Below are positions 41,573 to 52,154 of a stretch of DNA of 64,000 nt, in pieces. The translations under genes were made by a program, and so were the position numbers. Every line of letters begins with the position of its first letter. Position 1 is the first letter of the stretch. This DNA is from Mesorhizobium sp. B2-3-4. GTDB taxonomy: Bacteria > Pseudomonadota > Alphaproteobacteria > Rhizobiales > Rhizobiaceae. The notes beneath the pieces were generated by a model. It was not told the DNA's origin. It ran no database searches and saw only the letters and a program-made list of their open reading frames with translations. The stretch lies in the NCBI RefSeq assembly GCF_006442315.1, contig NZ_VFVY01000008.1, forward strand, positions 213,446 through 277,445, in the 5' to 3' direction.

Positions 41573-42433
41573 ATGGGTGTTTTCACGGCGGCTGCGGTGC
41601 AGATGCGCTCGGGCGAAAGCCCGGAGCGCAATGCGGTCGATATGGAGCGGCTGGTGCGTGAGGCGGCGGGCCGGGGCGCGACCTATGTCCAGACGCCGGA
41701 GATGACCGGGGCGCTGATCCGCGACAGGGAAGCGCGCGCCGCCTCGTTCACGTCGGAAGACAAGGACGTTATCGTTGCGACCGCGCGCAAACTCGCCAGG
41801 GATCTCGGCATTTTCCTGCATATGGGCTCGACCGCAATCCTGCGCGCCGACGGCAAGCTCGCAAACCGGGCGCTGCTGTTCGGTCCGGACGGGGCCGTGC
41901 TTGCCGCCTACGATAAGATCCACATGTTCGATGTCGACCTCGACAATGGCGAAAGCTGGCGCGAATCCGCCGCCTATGAGCCCGGCACCGAAGCTGTCGT
42001 GGCGGAAGTCGCGGGCGCGAAGCTGGGCTTTGCGGTGTGCTATGATTTGCGCTTCCCGCAGCTGTTCCGCACCGAAGCCCTGGCGGGCGCCAGCCTGTTG
42101 ACCGTACCAGCCGCCTTCACCCGCCAGACCGGCGAGGCGCACTGGCATGTGCTTTTGAGGGCCCGCGCCATCGAGAACGGCGCTTATGTCGTGGCCGCCG
42201 CGCAAGGCGGCCTGCACGAGGATGGCCGCGAAACCTATGGGCATTCGCTGATCGTCGATCCCTGGGGCCGCATCCTGGCGGAAGCCGCGCATGACGAACC
42301 GGGTGTGATCGTCGCCGAGATCGATCCGGCGCAGTCGCTCGCGGCGCGCAAGAAGATCCCCAATTTGAAGAACGCTCGGGATTTCACCATCAATGCCGGC
42401 GAGGCGCCGCGTCTCAGGGGTGCCGCCTCTTGA
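41573..42433 (+). CDS. Nitrilase-family amidase (Nit1/Nit2-like)
   Basis: The 286-aa product is a carbon-nitrogen hydrolase with the triad in place: Glu in VQTPEMTG, Lys in AAYDKIHMFDVDL and Cys in FAVCYDLRFPQLFR. The residues around the Lys and Cys match the branch that includes deaminated-glutathione amidase and omega-amidase. Its position right after glutaredoxin supports a glutathione-related repair role, as inference. GAGG lies 10 bases before ATG 41573. Confidence 0.92.
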   Translation: MGVFTAAAVQMRSGESPERNAVDMERLVREAAGRGATYVQTPEMTGALIRDREARAASFTSEDKDVIVATARKLARDLGIFLHMGSTAILRADGKLANRALLFGPDGAVLAAYDKIHMFDVDLDNGESWRESAAYEPGTEAVVAEVAGAKLGFAVCYDLRFPQLFRTEALAGASLLTVPAAFTRQTGEAHWHVLLRARAIENGAYVVAAAQGGLHEDGRETYGHSLIVDPWGRILAEAAHDEPGVIVAEIDPAQSLAARKKIPNLKNARDFTINAGEAPRLRGAAS

Positions 42434-42855
42434 TCCGCTTTTCCCTGATTTGCGACAACGAGCACGAGTTCGAGGGCTGGTTTCGCAGCAATGATGATTT
42501 CGACACCCAGAAGAAGCGCGGCTTCGTCGATTGCCCGAGCTGCGGTTCGCACAAGGTCGGGAAGGCGCTGATGGCGCCGGCCGTGTCCACGGCCCGCAAG
42601 CAGGAAACCATAGCGCTTGCCATGGGCGAGGCGCAGAAGCAGGCGATGGCGCAACTGAAGGCAATGGCCGAGAAGGTGCGCGAGAATGCCGATTATGTCG
42701 GCGACAAGTTCGCCGAGGAAGCGCGCAAAATCCATTTCGGCGAAACCGATGCGCGCGGCATCTATGGCGAGGCGACACTCGACGAAGCCAAGAGCCTGGC
42801 CGAGGACGGCGTCGAATTCATGCCGATCCCGGTATTCCCAGACGATCGCAACTGA
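42430..42855 (+). CDS. DUF1178 family protein
   Basis: The 141-aa product begins with MIRFSLICDNEHEFEGWF, then has a CPSCGS zinc-ribbon-like pair (residues 35-38) and a coiled helical middle, ending FMPIPVFPDD. This is the DUF1178 family, common in alphaproteobacteria and often next to the nitrilase-family gene; the function is unknown. It starts with TTG overlapping the upstream stop (TTGA), so it is translationally coupled to the amidase gene. Confidence 0.92.
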   Translation: MIRFSLICDNEHEFEGWFRSNDDFDTQKKRGFVDCPSCGSHKVGKALMAPAVSTARKQETIALAMGEAQKQAMAQLKAMAEKVRENADYVGDKFAEEARKIHFGETDARGIYGEATLDEAKSLAEDGVEFMPIPVFPDDRN

Positions 42856-42859
42856 GCGA

Positions 42860-43345
42860 TCAGCTCACGCTGCCGATCAGCTTTTCCAGCAGACGCGACA
42901 GCATCTCCCGTTCCGTGCGGGTCAGGCCGGCGAGAATCCCGTGTTCGTTGGCGACATGCGCGGTCACGGCCTCGTCGATCAGGGCAATGCCTGTCGTGGT
43001 CAGCCGCACGACGATGCCGCGCCGGTCGCTGGGGTGCGGCGCGCGCTCGATCCATCCGGCTTTCTCGAGGCGGTCGAGCCTGGCGGTCATGGCACCTGAT
43101 GTGACCATCGTCGCTTCATAGAGCGCGGTCGGCGTCAGCGCGAATGGCGCCCCGGAACGGCGCAGCGTCGCCAGCACGTCGAATTCCCCCGATTGCAGTC
43201 CAAAGCGGGCGAACAACGGCGCGAGCCGGTCGCGGGCGATGAGCGAGGAGGCTTCATTCAGCCGCCCGATCACCCCCATCGGGGAGACGTCCAGATCCGG
43301 CCGCTCCCTGTTCCATTGCTCGATCGCTTTCGCCGCGCGGTCCAT
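42860..43345 (-). CDS. MarR-family transcriptional regulator
   Basis: The 161-aa product is a winged-helix MarR protein: LQSGEFDVLATLRRSGAPFALTPTALYEATMVTSGAMTARLDRLEKAGWIERAPHPSDRRGIVVRLT spans the DNA-binding domain with the DRR wing. It probably represses itself and the divergent EamA transporter; two overlapping operator-like sites lie in the 114-base gap, next to its CGAGGT ribosome binding site. The ligand is unknown. Confidence 0.92.
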   Translation of the reverse strand: MDRAAKAIEQWNRERPDLDVSPMGVIGRLNEASSLIARDRLAPLFARFGLQSGEFDVLATLRRSGAPFALTPTALYEATMVTSGAMTARLDRLEKAGWIERAPHPSDRRGIVVRLTTTGIALIDEAVTAHVANEHGILAGLTRTEREMLSRLLEKLIGSVS

Positions 43346-43359
43346 CGGTTACCTCGATG

Positions 43360-43392
43360 TATCTCGACATCAAATATCTTGACGTTAAGAAT
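43360..43392. promoter_or_regulatory. Tandem MarR-type operators
   Basis: TATCTCGACATCAAATAT (43360-43377) and TATCTTGACGTTAAGAAT (43375-43392) are two near-palindromes of the form TATCTYGAC..TCAAGATA set 15 bases apart and sharing three bases. GATGT/ACATC (43356-43371) adds a dyad. They lie between marR and the transporter gene. Confidence 0.65.
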
Positions 43393-43459
43393 CTTTGCAT
43401 TATCTTAGCTCAGGAAACAGCGATGGCCAAGCGCCGCCGACAAAGGACGGGATGTTCCG

Positions 43460-44350
43460 ATGAAGTTTCTCTGGGATTCGGCGCTCGGCCTGCTGGTCGT
43501 TACCGGTGGCCTGCTTGGCCTGACGCTGCCTTTCGGCAAGCTGGCGACCGCGGCCGGGGTGCCGGCCATGGTGTGGGCCTTCGTCATCTCGCTGGGCGCC
43601 GGCGGCGTGCTGCTCGCCGTATCGCTGCTGCGCGGCCAGCGTATCCAGCTCACCGCGCACAAACTGCGCTATTTCTTCGTCACCGCCACGGTGTCCTACG
43701 CCGTCCCCAATCTGCTGATGTTTTCGGCCATACCGCATCTGGGCGCCGGCTATACCGGCATCATGTTCACGCTGTCGCCCGTCATCACGCTGGTGTTTTC
43801 GATCCTGCTCGGTGTCCGGCGTCCCAACATGCTGGGCGTCATCGGCATCGTCGTCGGCTTCGTCGGCGCGGTCATGGTGGCGGTGACGCGCGGCGAGGCC
43901 GGCCAGCCGGCCGATGTCTTCTGGGTCATCATGGGGCTGCTCATCCCGGTCAGCCTCGCCGCCGGCAACATTTACCGCACCATCGACTGGCCGGAGGGGA
44001 CCGGCCCAATCGAACTCGCCGTCGGCAGCCATCTGGCGTCCGCGGCGATGCTGCTCGTCGGCATACTGAGCTTGCTCGGCGGCGGGGCCTTCACCCAGCT
44101 CGGCGCCGTGCCGCTCGTCGTGGTGGCGCAGATGGCTTCGGCGTCGGCGATGTTCGCGTTCTTCTTCCGGCTGCAAGCGGTCGGCGGCCCGGTCTATCTC
44201 AGCCAGATCGGCTATGTCGCGGCGGCCGTCGGGCTGTTTGCCGGTACGATCTTCCTTGGCGAGCACTATCAGTTGCTGACCTGGGTCGGCGCCGTCATCA
44301 TCACGGCCGGCGTCTTCATCACAACCAAGGCGCAAAGCCGGAAAACCTGA
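43460..44350 (+). CDS. DMT-superfamily EamA transporter
   Basis: The 296-aa product has ten membrane segments in two EamA repeats (ALGLLVVTGGLLGLTLPFGKL; AIPHLGAGYTGIMFTLSPVITLVFSILLG; QIGYVAAAVGLFAGTIFLGEHYQLLTWVGAVIITAG). It is an exporter of unknown substrate. It is divergent from a MarR gene with tandem operators between them, so expression is probably induced by a small toxic molecule. It is unrelated in detail to the transporter at 15651-16523. Confidence 0.92.
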   Translation: MKFLWDSALGLLVVTGGLLGLTLPFGKLATAAGVPAMVWAFVISLGAGGVLLAVSLLRGQRIQLTAHKLRYFFVTATVSYAVPNLLMFSAIPHLGAGYTGIMFTLSPVITLVFSILLGVRRPNMLGVIGIVVGFVGAVMVAVTRGEAGQPADVFWVIMGLLIPVSLAAGNIYRTIDWPEGTGPIELAVGSHLASAAMLLVGILSLLGGGAFTQLGAVPLVVVAQMASASAMFAFFFRLQAVGGPVYLSQIGYVAAAVGLFAGTIFLGEHYQLLTWVGAVIITAGVFITTKAQSRKT

Positions 44351-44374
44351 CGGCTTGCGGCAAGCCCGACCGGA

Positions 44375-45124
44375 TCACACCGATCCCTTTTCCGCCAGCA
44401 CCATATAGTTGACATCCATGTCCTTCGACCGCGCCCAGCGGTCGGCAAGCGGATTGTAGGTGACGCCGGTGCGGTCGATGATCGCCAGGCCGGCGGCGCC
44501 CAGCGCCTTTTCCAGCTCTTCGGGGCGCACCAGCTTGCCGAACTGATGGGTGCCGCGCGGCAGCCAGCGCAACACATATTCGGCGCCGATGATGGCGAGG
44601 CCAAGCGCCTTCAGCGTGCGGTTGATGGTGGCCACGAACATGATGCCGCCGGGCTTGACCATCTCGCCGCATTTGGCGACGAACAGGTCGATGTCGGCGA
44701 CATGTTCGACCACTTCCATATTGAGGACGACGTCGAATTTCTCGCCGGCCTCGGCGAGGGCTTCCGCCGTCGTGGCGCGATAGTCCACGCTCACATTGCC
44801 TTCGGCGGCATGCAGTTTCGCCACTTCGATGTTTGTTTCGGACGCGTCCGCTCCAACCACCTCGGCGCCGAGCCGCGCCATCGGCTCGCACAAAAGGCCG
44901 CCGCCGCAGCCTATGTCGAGGATACGCAGGCCCTCGAACGGCCGCGCGGCACGCGGGTCGCGGCCGAAGCGCGCCGCGATCTGGTCGCGGATATAGGAAA
45001 GCCGGACCGGATTGAATTTGTGCAGCGGACGAAACTTGCCGTTCGGGTTCCACCATTCGGCGGCAAGGGCGGAAAAGCGTTCCACTTCTCCGGCATCGAT
45101 CGTCGATCGTCGGGGCTCAGGCAT
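44375..45124 (-). CDS. ubiG: Ubiquinone biosynthesis O-methyltransferase
   Basis: The 249-aa product has the UbiG signatures: [31 protein letters not shown] at the N-terminus, SAM motif [32 protein letters not shown], and the family segment [31 protein letters not shown]. It performs both O-methylations of the ubiquinone ring. ATG at 45124 was chosen over one 14 codons upstream since GAGGAG lies 8 bases before it. Confidence 0.96.
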   Translation of the reverse strand: MPEPRRSTIDAGEVERFSALAAEWWNPNGKFRPLHKFNPVRLSYIRDQIAARFGRDPRAARPFEGLRILDIGCGGGLLCEPMARLGAEVVGADASETNIEVAKLHAAEGNVSVDYRATTAEALAEAGEKFDVVLNMEVVEHVADIDLFVAKCGEMVKPGGIMFVATINRTLKALGLAIIGAEYVLRWLPRGTHQFGKLVRPEELEKALGAAGLAIIDRTGVTYNPLADRWARSKDMDVNYMVLAEKGSV

Positions 45125-45366
45125 CGGTTGGTCTCCTCGGACGCTAGGAAGTCGGGCGTGAGGCATCGAATGTCAAGGCAACATTTTCCTCTGCTGACAT
45201 CGCGGCGCTCGGTGTCAGCCTATGCCGGTTGCCGGGCATTGCCCTTGAAACAGGATGGGGCCTGGCGGCGAATGAAAGGTATCCGCGTCGAACCAGAAGC
45301 GCGAACGATGACAGCGAGGCCGTTTTCAATCCTGGCGGAGGCTGGGTCTGGAGGGCCGGCCGCCGT

Positions 45367-47229
45367 TTATTTCGCGTCCAGCACGCCGCGCAGCTTTGCC
45401 GCCAGTTGCTCTATCGTGAACGGCTTGGCGAGGAAGTGCACGTCATGGTCGAGCACGCCGTTGTGGACCACCGCGTTCCTGGTGAAGCCGGTGGTGAAGA
45501 CGACTTTAAGCCCCGGCCGGCGGGCGACCGCCTCCTCGGCGAGCTTGCGGCCGTTCATCACCGGCATGACAATATCGGTGAAAAGCAGTGCAATGCCTGG
45601 CGTCTCGGCGAGCTTCTGAAGCGCTTCCTGGCCGCTCGAGGCCTGGACGACGGTGTAGCCGAGTTCTTGCATGAGGTCCGTCGTCGAGGCCAGCACGCGG
45701 GCATCGTCCTCGACGACGAGGATCGTCTCGGTAACCTTGGCGGCGCCCTTGCCGCGCCCGCTTGGTGCTGCCGGCTCCTCCGGTCCGAAAAACCGGGGCA
45801 GGTAGATCTTGATCGTCGTGCCTTCGCCGGGCTCGGAGTAGATCTTGACGTGGCCGCCCGACTGTTTGACGAAGCCGAACACCTGGCTCAGCCCAAGTCC
45901 CGTGCCCTTGTTGACCGGCTTGGTGGTGAAGAAGGGCTCGAAGGCCCTGGTGATGATTTCGGGCGACATGCCCGTACCGGTGTCGGTCACCGCGATCATC
46001 ACATATTGGCCGGGCGCGACCTCGGCGTGCGTCGATGCGTAGGTGTCGTCGAGATGGCTGTTGGCGGTTTCGATGGTCAGCTTGCCGTCATTGTCCATGG
46101 CGTCGCGGGCGTTGACGGCCAGATTGAGGATCGCGTTCTCGATCTGGCTGGGATCGGCATGGGTTTTCCACAGGCCGCCAGCCAGCACCGTTTCGATGCG
46201 GATGCCCTCGCCGAGCGCCCGGCGCAGAAGGTCGGACATGCCGGTCAGCAGCCGGTTGGTGTCGACGACCTGCGGCGCCAGCGGCTGCAGCCGGGAGAAG
46301 GCAAGCAAGCGGGAGGTGAGACTGGCGGCGCGGCTTGCCGCGTCCGTCGCGGCCTCGACGAATTGCTCGATGTCGTGCTCGCCGCGCTTCAGCTTGCGCT
46401 GGGCAAGGTTCATGGCGCTCAGGATCACCGCCAGCATGTTGTTGAAGTCGTGGGCGATGCCGCCGGTCAACTGGCCGACGGCTTCCATCTTCTGCATCTG
46501 GCGTATCTGGGATTCGGCCTTTTCACGCGTCTGGATCTCGTTGCCGAGCTCGATGTTCTTGCGCATCAGCTCTTCCTGGGCCGTGGCGACCTCACGGAAA
46601 CGACGGCGGGATTCGCGGATCGTGTAGACGCCAAGCAGGAAGATCGCCATGAGGGCCGCAAGCGAGCCGACGCGCAGCCAGTCCTCGATCTGGTCCGTGC
46701 GCTCGTCGCGCGCGGCGACGGCGGCGGCGCCGATCCGCCGGATCGTATCCATGCTGGCGCGAATCTCGTCCATGGCGGCCTTGCCCTGGCCACTGCGGAC
46801 CAGTTGCAGGGCCTTTGCCGCATCGCCCTGGTCGTAGAGAGCGATTGTCTGGGACAGCTCCGCCTGCTTCTGCGAAAGCGCGTCCTTGATGTGGCTGACC
46901 TGCTGGGCGATCTGGTCGTCCGAAGCCGTCATGGCGTCGATACGGGCGAGCTGCCCGGGAATTGCATCGACGGCTTTCCGGTAGGGATCGAGATAAGATG
47001 TCTCGCCGGTCAGGAGATAGCCGCGCTGGCCGCCCTCGGCGTCCTGCGCCAGCGAGAGCAGTCCGGAAAGCAATTGCTGATATTCAAGTGTCTCGCGCGC
47101 GGCGGCGCGATTGGCCCTCTGGCCCTCGACGAGCACGGCCCGGGCGCCGACGATCAGCGTCAGCACCGCAAAACCGGCGATAAGCGGGAACGTCTGCCAT
47201 CGCATGGCGCGTCGTAGACGAGCAATCAT
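45367..47229 (-). CDS. Hybrid sensor histidine kinase with CHASE3 sensor and receiver domain
   Basis: The 620-aa product has a membrane helix (14-32), a periplasmic CHASE3 domain (about 38-180), a second helix (187-203), a coiled coil, a HisKA domain with the phospho-acceptor in GGIAHDFNNML (His260), an HATPase domain (NLAVNARDAMD; GTGLGLSQVFGFV), and a C-terminal receiver with acceptor Asp552 (FTDIVMP) and Lys in FLAKPF. It lacks a DNA-binding partner nearby, so it probably signals through a phosphorelay. It is divergent from lysC. Confidence 0.93.
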   Translation of the reverse strand: MIARLRRAMRWQTFPLIAGFAVLTLIVGARAVLVEGQRANRAAARETLEYQQLLSGLLSLAQDAEGGQRGYLLTGETSYLDPYRKAVDAIPGQLARIDAMTASDDQIAQQVSHIKDALSQKQAELSQTIALYDQGDAAKALQLVRSGQGKAAMDEIRASMDTIRRIGAAAVAARDERTDQIEDWLRVGSLAALMAIFLLGVYTIRESRRRFREVATAQEELMRKNIELGNEIQTREKAESQIRQMQKMEAVGQLTGGIAHDFNNMLAVILSAMNLAQRKLKRGEHDIEQFVEAATDAASRAASLTSRLLAFSRLQPLAPQVVDTNRLLTGMSDLLRRALGEGIRIETVLAGGLWKTHADPSQIENAILNLAVNARDAMDNDGKLTIETANSHLDDTYASTHAEVAPGQYVMIAVTDTGTGMSPEIITRAFEPFFTTKPVNKGTGLGLSQVFGFVKQSGGHVKIYSEPGEGTTIKIYLPRFFGPEEPAAPSGRGKGAAKVTETILVVEDDARVLASTTDLMQELGYTVVQASSGQEALQKLAETPGIALLFTDIVMPVMNGRKLAEEAVARRPGLKVVFTTGFTRNAVVHNGVLDHDVHFLAKPFTIEQLAAKLRGVLDAK

Positions 47230-47461
47230 CTGTCATGCCGGATCAAAAGGAATTCCCCGCGGGCAGCAAGTCGTAAGCGGACGCGGCCTCGAAGGCAATA
47301 CACCGTATTGCCGTGCATTCCGCTGTCAGCCTTGCGAAACCTTCCTCATTTGGCTAAGGAGGCCGCGCATTCCGCGACCGGCGCCCGCCGGCCGCTTTCT
47401 CCCGTTTTCGGCTCCCCGTTTTTGGCAGGGGGCCGGTTCCAGTCAAAGGCATTTCGCTTCC

Positions 47462-48715
47462 ATGGCGCGTATCGTGATGAAATTCGGCGGAACCTCCGTC
47501 GCCGACATCGCCCGCATCCGCAATGTGGCGCGTCACGTCAAACGCGAGGTCGACGCCGGCCACGAGGTGGCCGTGGTGGTTTCGGCGATGGCCGGCAAGA
47601 CCAACGAGCTGGTCGGCTGGACGCGCGAAGCCTCGCCGATGCACGATGCCCGCGAATATGACGCCGTCGTCGCTTCCGGCGAACAGGTCACCGCCGGGCT
47701 GCTGGCAATCACCTTGCAGAACATGGGTGTGCACGCCCGGTCCTGGCAGGGCTGGCAGATCCCGATCAAGACCGACAATGCCCATGGCGCGGCGCGCATC
47801 CTCGACATCGATGGAGGATTCCTGATCAAGCGCTTCGGCGAGGGCCAGGTGGCGGTCATTGCCGGTTTCCAGGGTATCGGCCCGGACAACCGCATCGCAA
47901 CGCTCGGCCGCGGCGGCTCCGACACCAGCGCCGTAGCGATCGCCGCCGCGGTCAAGGCCGACCGCTGCGACATCTACACCGACGTCGACGGGGTCTACAC
48001 CACCGATCCGCGCATCGAGCCGAAAGCGCGGCGGCTCAACAAGATTTCGTTCGAGGAAATGCTCGAAATGGCCTCGCTCGGCGCCAAAGTGCTGCAGGTG
48101 CGTTCGGTCGAGCTTGCCATGGTGCACAGGGTGCGTACCTTCGTGCGGTCGTCCTTCGACGATCCCGATGCGCCCGGAATGGGGGATTTGCTCAATCCTC
48201 CGGGAACGCTCATTTGCGACGAGGAAGAGATCGTGGAACAGCAGGTCGTCACCGGAATTGCCTACGCCAAGGACGAGGCCCAGATTTCGCTGCGCCGCGT
48301 CGGCGACCGCCCTGGCGTTGCCGCAGGCATCTTCGGGCCGCTGGCCGAGGCCAATATCAATGTCGACATGATCGTCCAGAACATCTCCGAGGACGGCAAA
48401 TTCACCGACATGACCTTTACGGTGCCTTCCGGGGACGTCGACAAGGCGCTTGCCGTGCTTGACCGGCTGAAGGCCGATGTCGGCTACGACGTCGTGCAGT
48501 CGGAGGCCGGCATGTCGAAGGTCTCGGTCATCGGCATCGGCATGAGGAGCCATGCGGGTGTCGCCGCCACCGCCTTCAAGGCGCTGGCCGAGAAACAGAT
48601 CAATATCCGCGCCATCACCACTTCCGAGATCAAGATTTCGATACTGATCGACGGTCCGTACACCGAACTGGCGGTTCGCACTTTGCATTCCGTCTACGGT
48701 CTGGATAAGCAGTAG
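47462..48715 (+). CDS. lysC: Aspartate kinase
   Basis: The 417-aa product begins MARIVMKFGGTSVAD (KFGG signature), has the kinase domain with GRGGSDTSAVAIAAA and IYTDVDGVYTTDPR, and two ACT domains (AGIFGPLAEANINVDMI; GVAATAFKALAEKQINIRAI) that bind lysine and/or threonine as feedback inhibitors. It makes aspartyl phosphate for lysine, methionine and threonine synthesis. The ribosome binding site is weak (AAAGG), 12 bases upstream. Confidence 0.97.
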   Translation: MARIVMKFGGTSVADIARIRNVARHVKREVDAGHEVAVVVSAMAGKTNELVGWTREASPMHDAREYDAVVASGEQVTAGLLAITLQNMGVHARSWQGWQIPIKTDNAHGAARILDIDGGFLIKRFGEGQVAVIAGFQGIGPDNRIATLGRGGSDTSAVAIAAAVKADRCDIYTDVDGVYTTDPRIEPKARRLNKISFEEMLEMASLGAKVLQVRSVELAMVHRVRTFVRSSFDDPDAPGMGDLLNPPGTLICDEEEIVEQQVVTGIAYAKDEAQISLRRVGDRPGVAAGIFGPLAEANINVDMIVQNISEDGKFTDMTFTVPSGDVDKALAVLDRLKADVGYDVVQSEAGMSKVSVIGIGMRSHAGVAATAFKALAEKQINIRAITTSEIKISILIDGPYTELAVRTLHSVYGLDKQ

Positions 48716-48796
48716 CAAGACTGAATCAGTTGTTGCGCACTTGCCGGGCGCGGCGGAAACTGCGCCGGCAAGACGTCTATTGGAGAAGAAGCCGCG

Positions 48797-51067
48797 ATGC
48801 GTGACACGGCCGTTGGCCCGCGCGTTCTGCTGAAACGGCTCCGCGAGCTCATGCAGGAGCCGCTGGAGCCGCAGGAGCGGCTTGACCGGATCGTGCGCGA
48901 CATCGCCTCCAACATGGTCGCCGAAGTCTGCTCGCTCTATGTGCTGCGCGCCGATTCGGTGCTCGAACTCTACGCCACCGAAGGTCTGAACCCGACTGCC
49001 GTCCACCTGGCGCAGCTGCGGCTGGGGCAAGGCCTGGTCGGCACCATCGCCGCCAGCGCACGGCCGCTCAATCTTTCCAACGCCCAGGAACACCCGGCCT
49101 TCGCCTATTTGCCGGAGACTGGGGAAGAGATCTACAATTCCTTCCTCGGCGTGCCGGTGCTGAGAGCAGGGCGCACGCTTGGCGTGCTGGTCGTGCAGAA
49201 CAAGACCATGCGCCACTATCGCGACGACGAGGTCGAGGCGCTGGAAACCACCGCCATGGTCATCGCCGAGATGATCGCGACAGGCGATCTGGCGCGGCTG
49301 ACCCGTCCCGGCCTCGAACTCGATCTGCGCCGCCCCGTCAGCTTCACCGGCCTGTCCTTCAACGACGGCGTCGGGCTTGGCCATGTCGTGCTGCACGAGC
49401 CGCGCATCGTCGTCACCAATCTGTTCAACGAGGACAGCGAGGAGGAAGTGCGGCGGCTCGAAGCCTCGCTCGGTTCGCTCAGGCTCTCGATCGACGACAT
49501 GCTGGAGCGCCGCGACGTCGCCTTCGAGGGCGAACATCGCCAGGTGCTGGAAGCCTACCGCATGTTCGCCAACGACCGCGGCTGGGTGCGGCGCCTGGAA
49601 GAGGCGATCCGCAACGGCCTGACGGCGGAAGCGGCGGTGGAAAAGGTCCAGAGCGACATGCGCGCCCGCATGCTGCACATGACCGACCCCTATCTGCGCG
49701 AGCGGATGAGCGATTTCGACGACCTCGCCAACCGGCTGCTGCGCCAGCTGATGGGGCGCGGACCGGAGGATGTCGCGGCCTCGCTGCCGAAGGATGCCAT
49801 CATCGTCGCCCGCTCGATGGGCGCGGCCGAACTGCTCGATTATCCCCGCGACAAGCTGCGCGGCCTGGTGCTCGAGGATGGAGCGGCCACCAGCCATGTC
49901 GTCATCGTCGCCCGCGCCATGGGCATTCCGGTGGCCGGCCAGATGAAGGGCGCCGTTTCCATGGCGGAAAACGGCGACGCCATCATCGTCGACGGCGAGG
50001 AAGGCTTCATCCACCTTCGCCCGCAGTCCGACCTCGAAGCCGCCTATGCCGAAAAGGTGCGCTTCCGCGCCCGCCGGCAGGAGGTTTACCGGGAACTGCG
50101 CAAGAAGCCGTCGACGACCAGGGATGGTGTCGCGGTCGACCTTTTGATGAATGCCGGGCTTGCCGTCGACCTGCCGCAACTGGCCGAGTCGGGCGCGGCC
50201 GGCATCGGCCTGTTCCGTACCGAATTGCAGTTCATGGTCGCTTCGACCTTTCCGCGCGCCGAGGCGCAGGAAAAACTCTACCGCGACGTGCTGGAAGCGG
50301 CGCGCGGTAAGCCGGTCACCTTCCGCACCATCGATATCGGCGGCGACAAGGTGCTGCCCTATTTCAAGGGCGCGATCCAGGAAGAGAACCCGGCGCTTGG
50401 CTGGCGCGCGATCCGCCTGACGCTCGACCGGCCAGGCCTGTTGCGCACCCAGATTCGCGCCCTGCTCAAGGCCTGCGGCGGGCGTGAGCTCAAGCTGATG
50501 CTGCCGATGGTGACCGAGCTTGGCGAAATCGCCCAGGCGCGCGAAATCATCGACCGCGAGGTGCGGCACCTCTCGCGCTTCGCCCACCATCTGCCGACCA
50601 GCCTGAAGGTCGGCGCCATGCTGGAAGTGCCATCTCTGATGTTCCAGCTCGACGAATTGATGAAAGCGGTCGACTTCGTTTCGGTCGGCTCGAACGACCT
50701 GTTTCAGTTCGTCATGGCCGTCGACCGCGGCAACACGCAACTGGCCAACCGCTTCGACACGCTGTCAGCGCCATTCCTGCGCGTGCTCAAGCAGATCGCC
50801 GACGCCGGGGCCCGCAACCACACGCCCGTCACCCTGTGCGGCGAACTTGCCGGAAAACCGATATCCGCCATGGCATTGATCGGTCTCGGCTTCCGCTCCA
50901 TCTCGATGTCGCCCGCCTCGATCGGCCCGGTCAAGGCGATGCTGACGGAGCTGCCGCTGGAGGAGTTGAAGGCTTTCTTCGACGACAATCTGATGGCGTC
51001 GGCCCAGGGGCTGCCGATGCGGGCGCTGCTGCAGGCCTTCGCCGACGACCGCTCCATTCCTCTGTAG
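48797..51067 (+). CDS. ptsP: Phosphoenolpyruvate-protein phosphotransferase, nitrogen PTS (EI-Ntr)
   Basis: The 756-aa product has a GAF domain (about 17-160, with [19 protein letters not shown]), then an enzyme I module: the phospho-histidine region [27 protein letters not shown], the PEP-binding GGDKVLPYF and [15 protein letters not shown], and the CGELAGKP motif. It passes phosphate from PEP to NPr and EIIA-Ntr, regulating potassium, carbon and nitrogen balance; glutamine or 2-oxoglutarate probably bind the GAF domain. GGAGAAG lies 9 bases before the ATG. Confidence 0.97.
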   Translation: MRDTAVGPRVLLKRLRELMQEPLEPQERLDRIVRDIASNMVAEVCSLYVLRADSVLELYATEGLNPTAVHLAQLRLGQGLVGTIAASARPLNLSNAQEHPAFAYLPETGEEIYNSFLGVPVLRAGRTLGVLVVQNKTMRHYRDDEVEALETTAMVIAEMIATGDLARLTRPGLELDLRRPVSFTGLSFNDGVGLGHVVLHEPRIVVTNLFNEDSEEEVRRLEASLGSLRLSIDDMLERRDVAFEGEHRQVLEAYRMFANDRGWVRRLEEAIRNGLTAEAAVEKVQSDMRARMLHMTDPYLRERMSDFDDLANRLLRQLMGRGPEDVAASLPKDAIIVARSMGAAELLDYPRDKLRGLVLEDGAATSHVVIVARAMGIPVAGQMKGAVSMAENGDAIIVDGEEGFIHLRPQSDLEAAYAEKVRFRARRQEVYRELRKKPSTTRDGVAVDLLMNAGLAVDLPQLAESGAAGIGLFRTELQFMVASTFPRAEAQEKLYRDVLEAARGKPVTFRTIDIGGDKVLPYFKGAIQEENPALGWRAIRLTLDRPGLLRTQIRALLKACGGRELKLMLPMVTELGEIAQAREIIDREVRHLSRFAHHLPTSLKVGAMLEVPSLMFQLDELMKAVDFVSVGSNDLFQFVMAVDRGNTQLANRFDTLSAPFLRVLKQIADAGARNHTPVTLCGELAGKPISAMALIGLGFRSISMSPASIGPVKAMLTELPLEELKAFFDDNLMASAQGLPMRALLQAFADDRSIPL

Positions 51068-51074
51068 CATTGCC

Positions 51075-52154
51075 ATGATCAACCTGCCTCGCGATCGCAT
51101 GGATCAAGTCGTGAAGCGTTTCGAGATGCTCGAAGCGCAGATGTCGGCCGGCCCGGCGCCGGATGCCTATGTGAAGATGGCATCGGAATATGCCGAGCTG
51201 CAGGACATGGTGGCCAAGGTCAGGGAACTGCGCTCGGCCGAACACGAACGGGCCGACCTCGAGGCGATGCTCGCCGACAAGGGTACCGACGCCGAGATGC
51301 GGGATCTTGCCGAAGCCGATCTGCCTGGCGTCGAGGAGCGCATCGAGGCGCTGCAGAAGGACATCCAGATCCTGCTTCTGCCCAGGGATGCCGCCGACGA
51401 CAAGAACGCAATTCTTGAAATCCGCGCCGGTACCGGCGGCGACGAGGCGGCATTGTTCGCCGGCGACCTGTTTCGCATGTATGAGCGCTATGCCGCCGAG
51501 CGCGGCTGGCGGTTCGAAACGGTGTCGGCCAGCGACGGCGATGCCGGCGGCTTCAAGGAAATCATCGCCACCGTATCCGGCAAGGGCGTCTTTGCCCATC
51601 TGAAGTTCGAATCCGGCGTGCATCGCGTGCAGCGCGTGCCGGCGACCGAGGCCAGCGGGCGCATCCATACGTCCGCCGCGACGGTGGCGGTGCTGCCGGA
51701 GGCCGAAGAAGTCGATATCGACATCCGCGCAGAAGACATCCGCATCGACACGATGCGGGCCTCGGGCTCCGGCGGCCAACACGTCAACACCACCGATTCG
51801 GCGGTCCGCATCACCCATCTGCCGACCGGCATCATGGTGGTGCAGGCGGAGAAGTCGCAGCACCAGAACCGGGCGAAGGCCATGCAGATCCTGCGCGCCC
51901 GGCTCTATGACATGGAACGCAGCAAGGCGGACGAGGAGCGTTCCGAATCGCGCAAGTCGCAGGTCGGTTCCGGCGACCGCTCCGAGCGCATCCGCACCTA
52001 CAATTTTCCGCAAGGGCGCGTCACCGACCATCGCATCAACCTGACGCTCTACAAGCTCGACCGGGTGATGATGGGCGAACTCGACGAAGTCGTCGACGCA
52101 CTGATTGCCGATCACCAGTCCAAGCTGTTGGCCGATATCGGCCTCGATGGCTGA
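51075..52154 (+). CDS. prfA: Peptide chain release factor 1
   Basis: The 359-aa product is RF1: an N-terminal helical domain, [17 protein letters not shown], the GGQ motif ([16 protein letters not shown]) that triggers peptide release, and [24 protein letters not shown]. In the tripeptide-anticodon region [28 protein letters not shown] the PAT sequence is present, which reads UAG and UAA. It follows ptsP by 7 bases and overlaps prmC by 8. Confidence 0.98.
   Translation: MINLPRDRMDQVVKRFEMLEAQMSAGPAPDAYVKMASEYAELQDMVAKVRELRSAEHERADLEAMLADKGTDAEMRDLAEADLPGVEERIEALQKDIQILLLPRDAADDKNAILEIRAGTGGDEAALFAGDLFRMYERYAAERGWRFETVSASDGDAGGFKEIIATVSGKGVFAHLKFESGVHRVQRVPATEASGRIHTSAATVAVLPEAEEVDIDIRAEDIRIDTMRASGSGGQHVNTTDSAVRITHLPTGIMVVQAEKSQHQNRAKAMQILRARLYDMERSKADEERSESRKSQVGSGDRSERIRTYNFPQGRVTDHRINLTLYKLDRVMMGELDEVVDALIADHQSKLLADIGLDG

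Noticed and set aside
45144..45329. 61-codon minus-strand frame between ubiG and the histidine kinase gene
   Set aside because: No ribosome binding site, no recognisable features, and it lies across the ubiG leader.
47354..50740. Very long minus-strand open frame (over 1100 codons) antisense to lysC and ptsP
   Set aside because: It mirrors two well-supported genes, has a low-complexity His/Asp/Arg composition and no domain; it is a by-product of GC-rich codon use.
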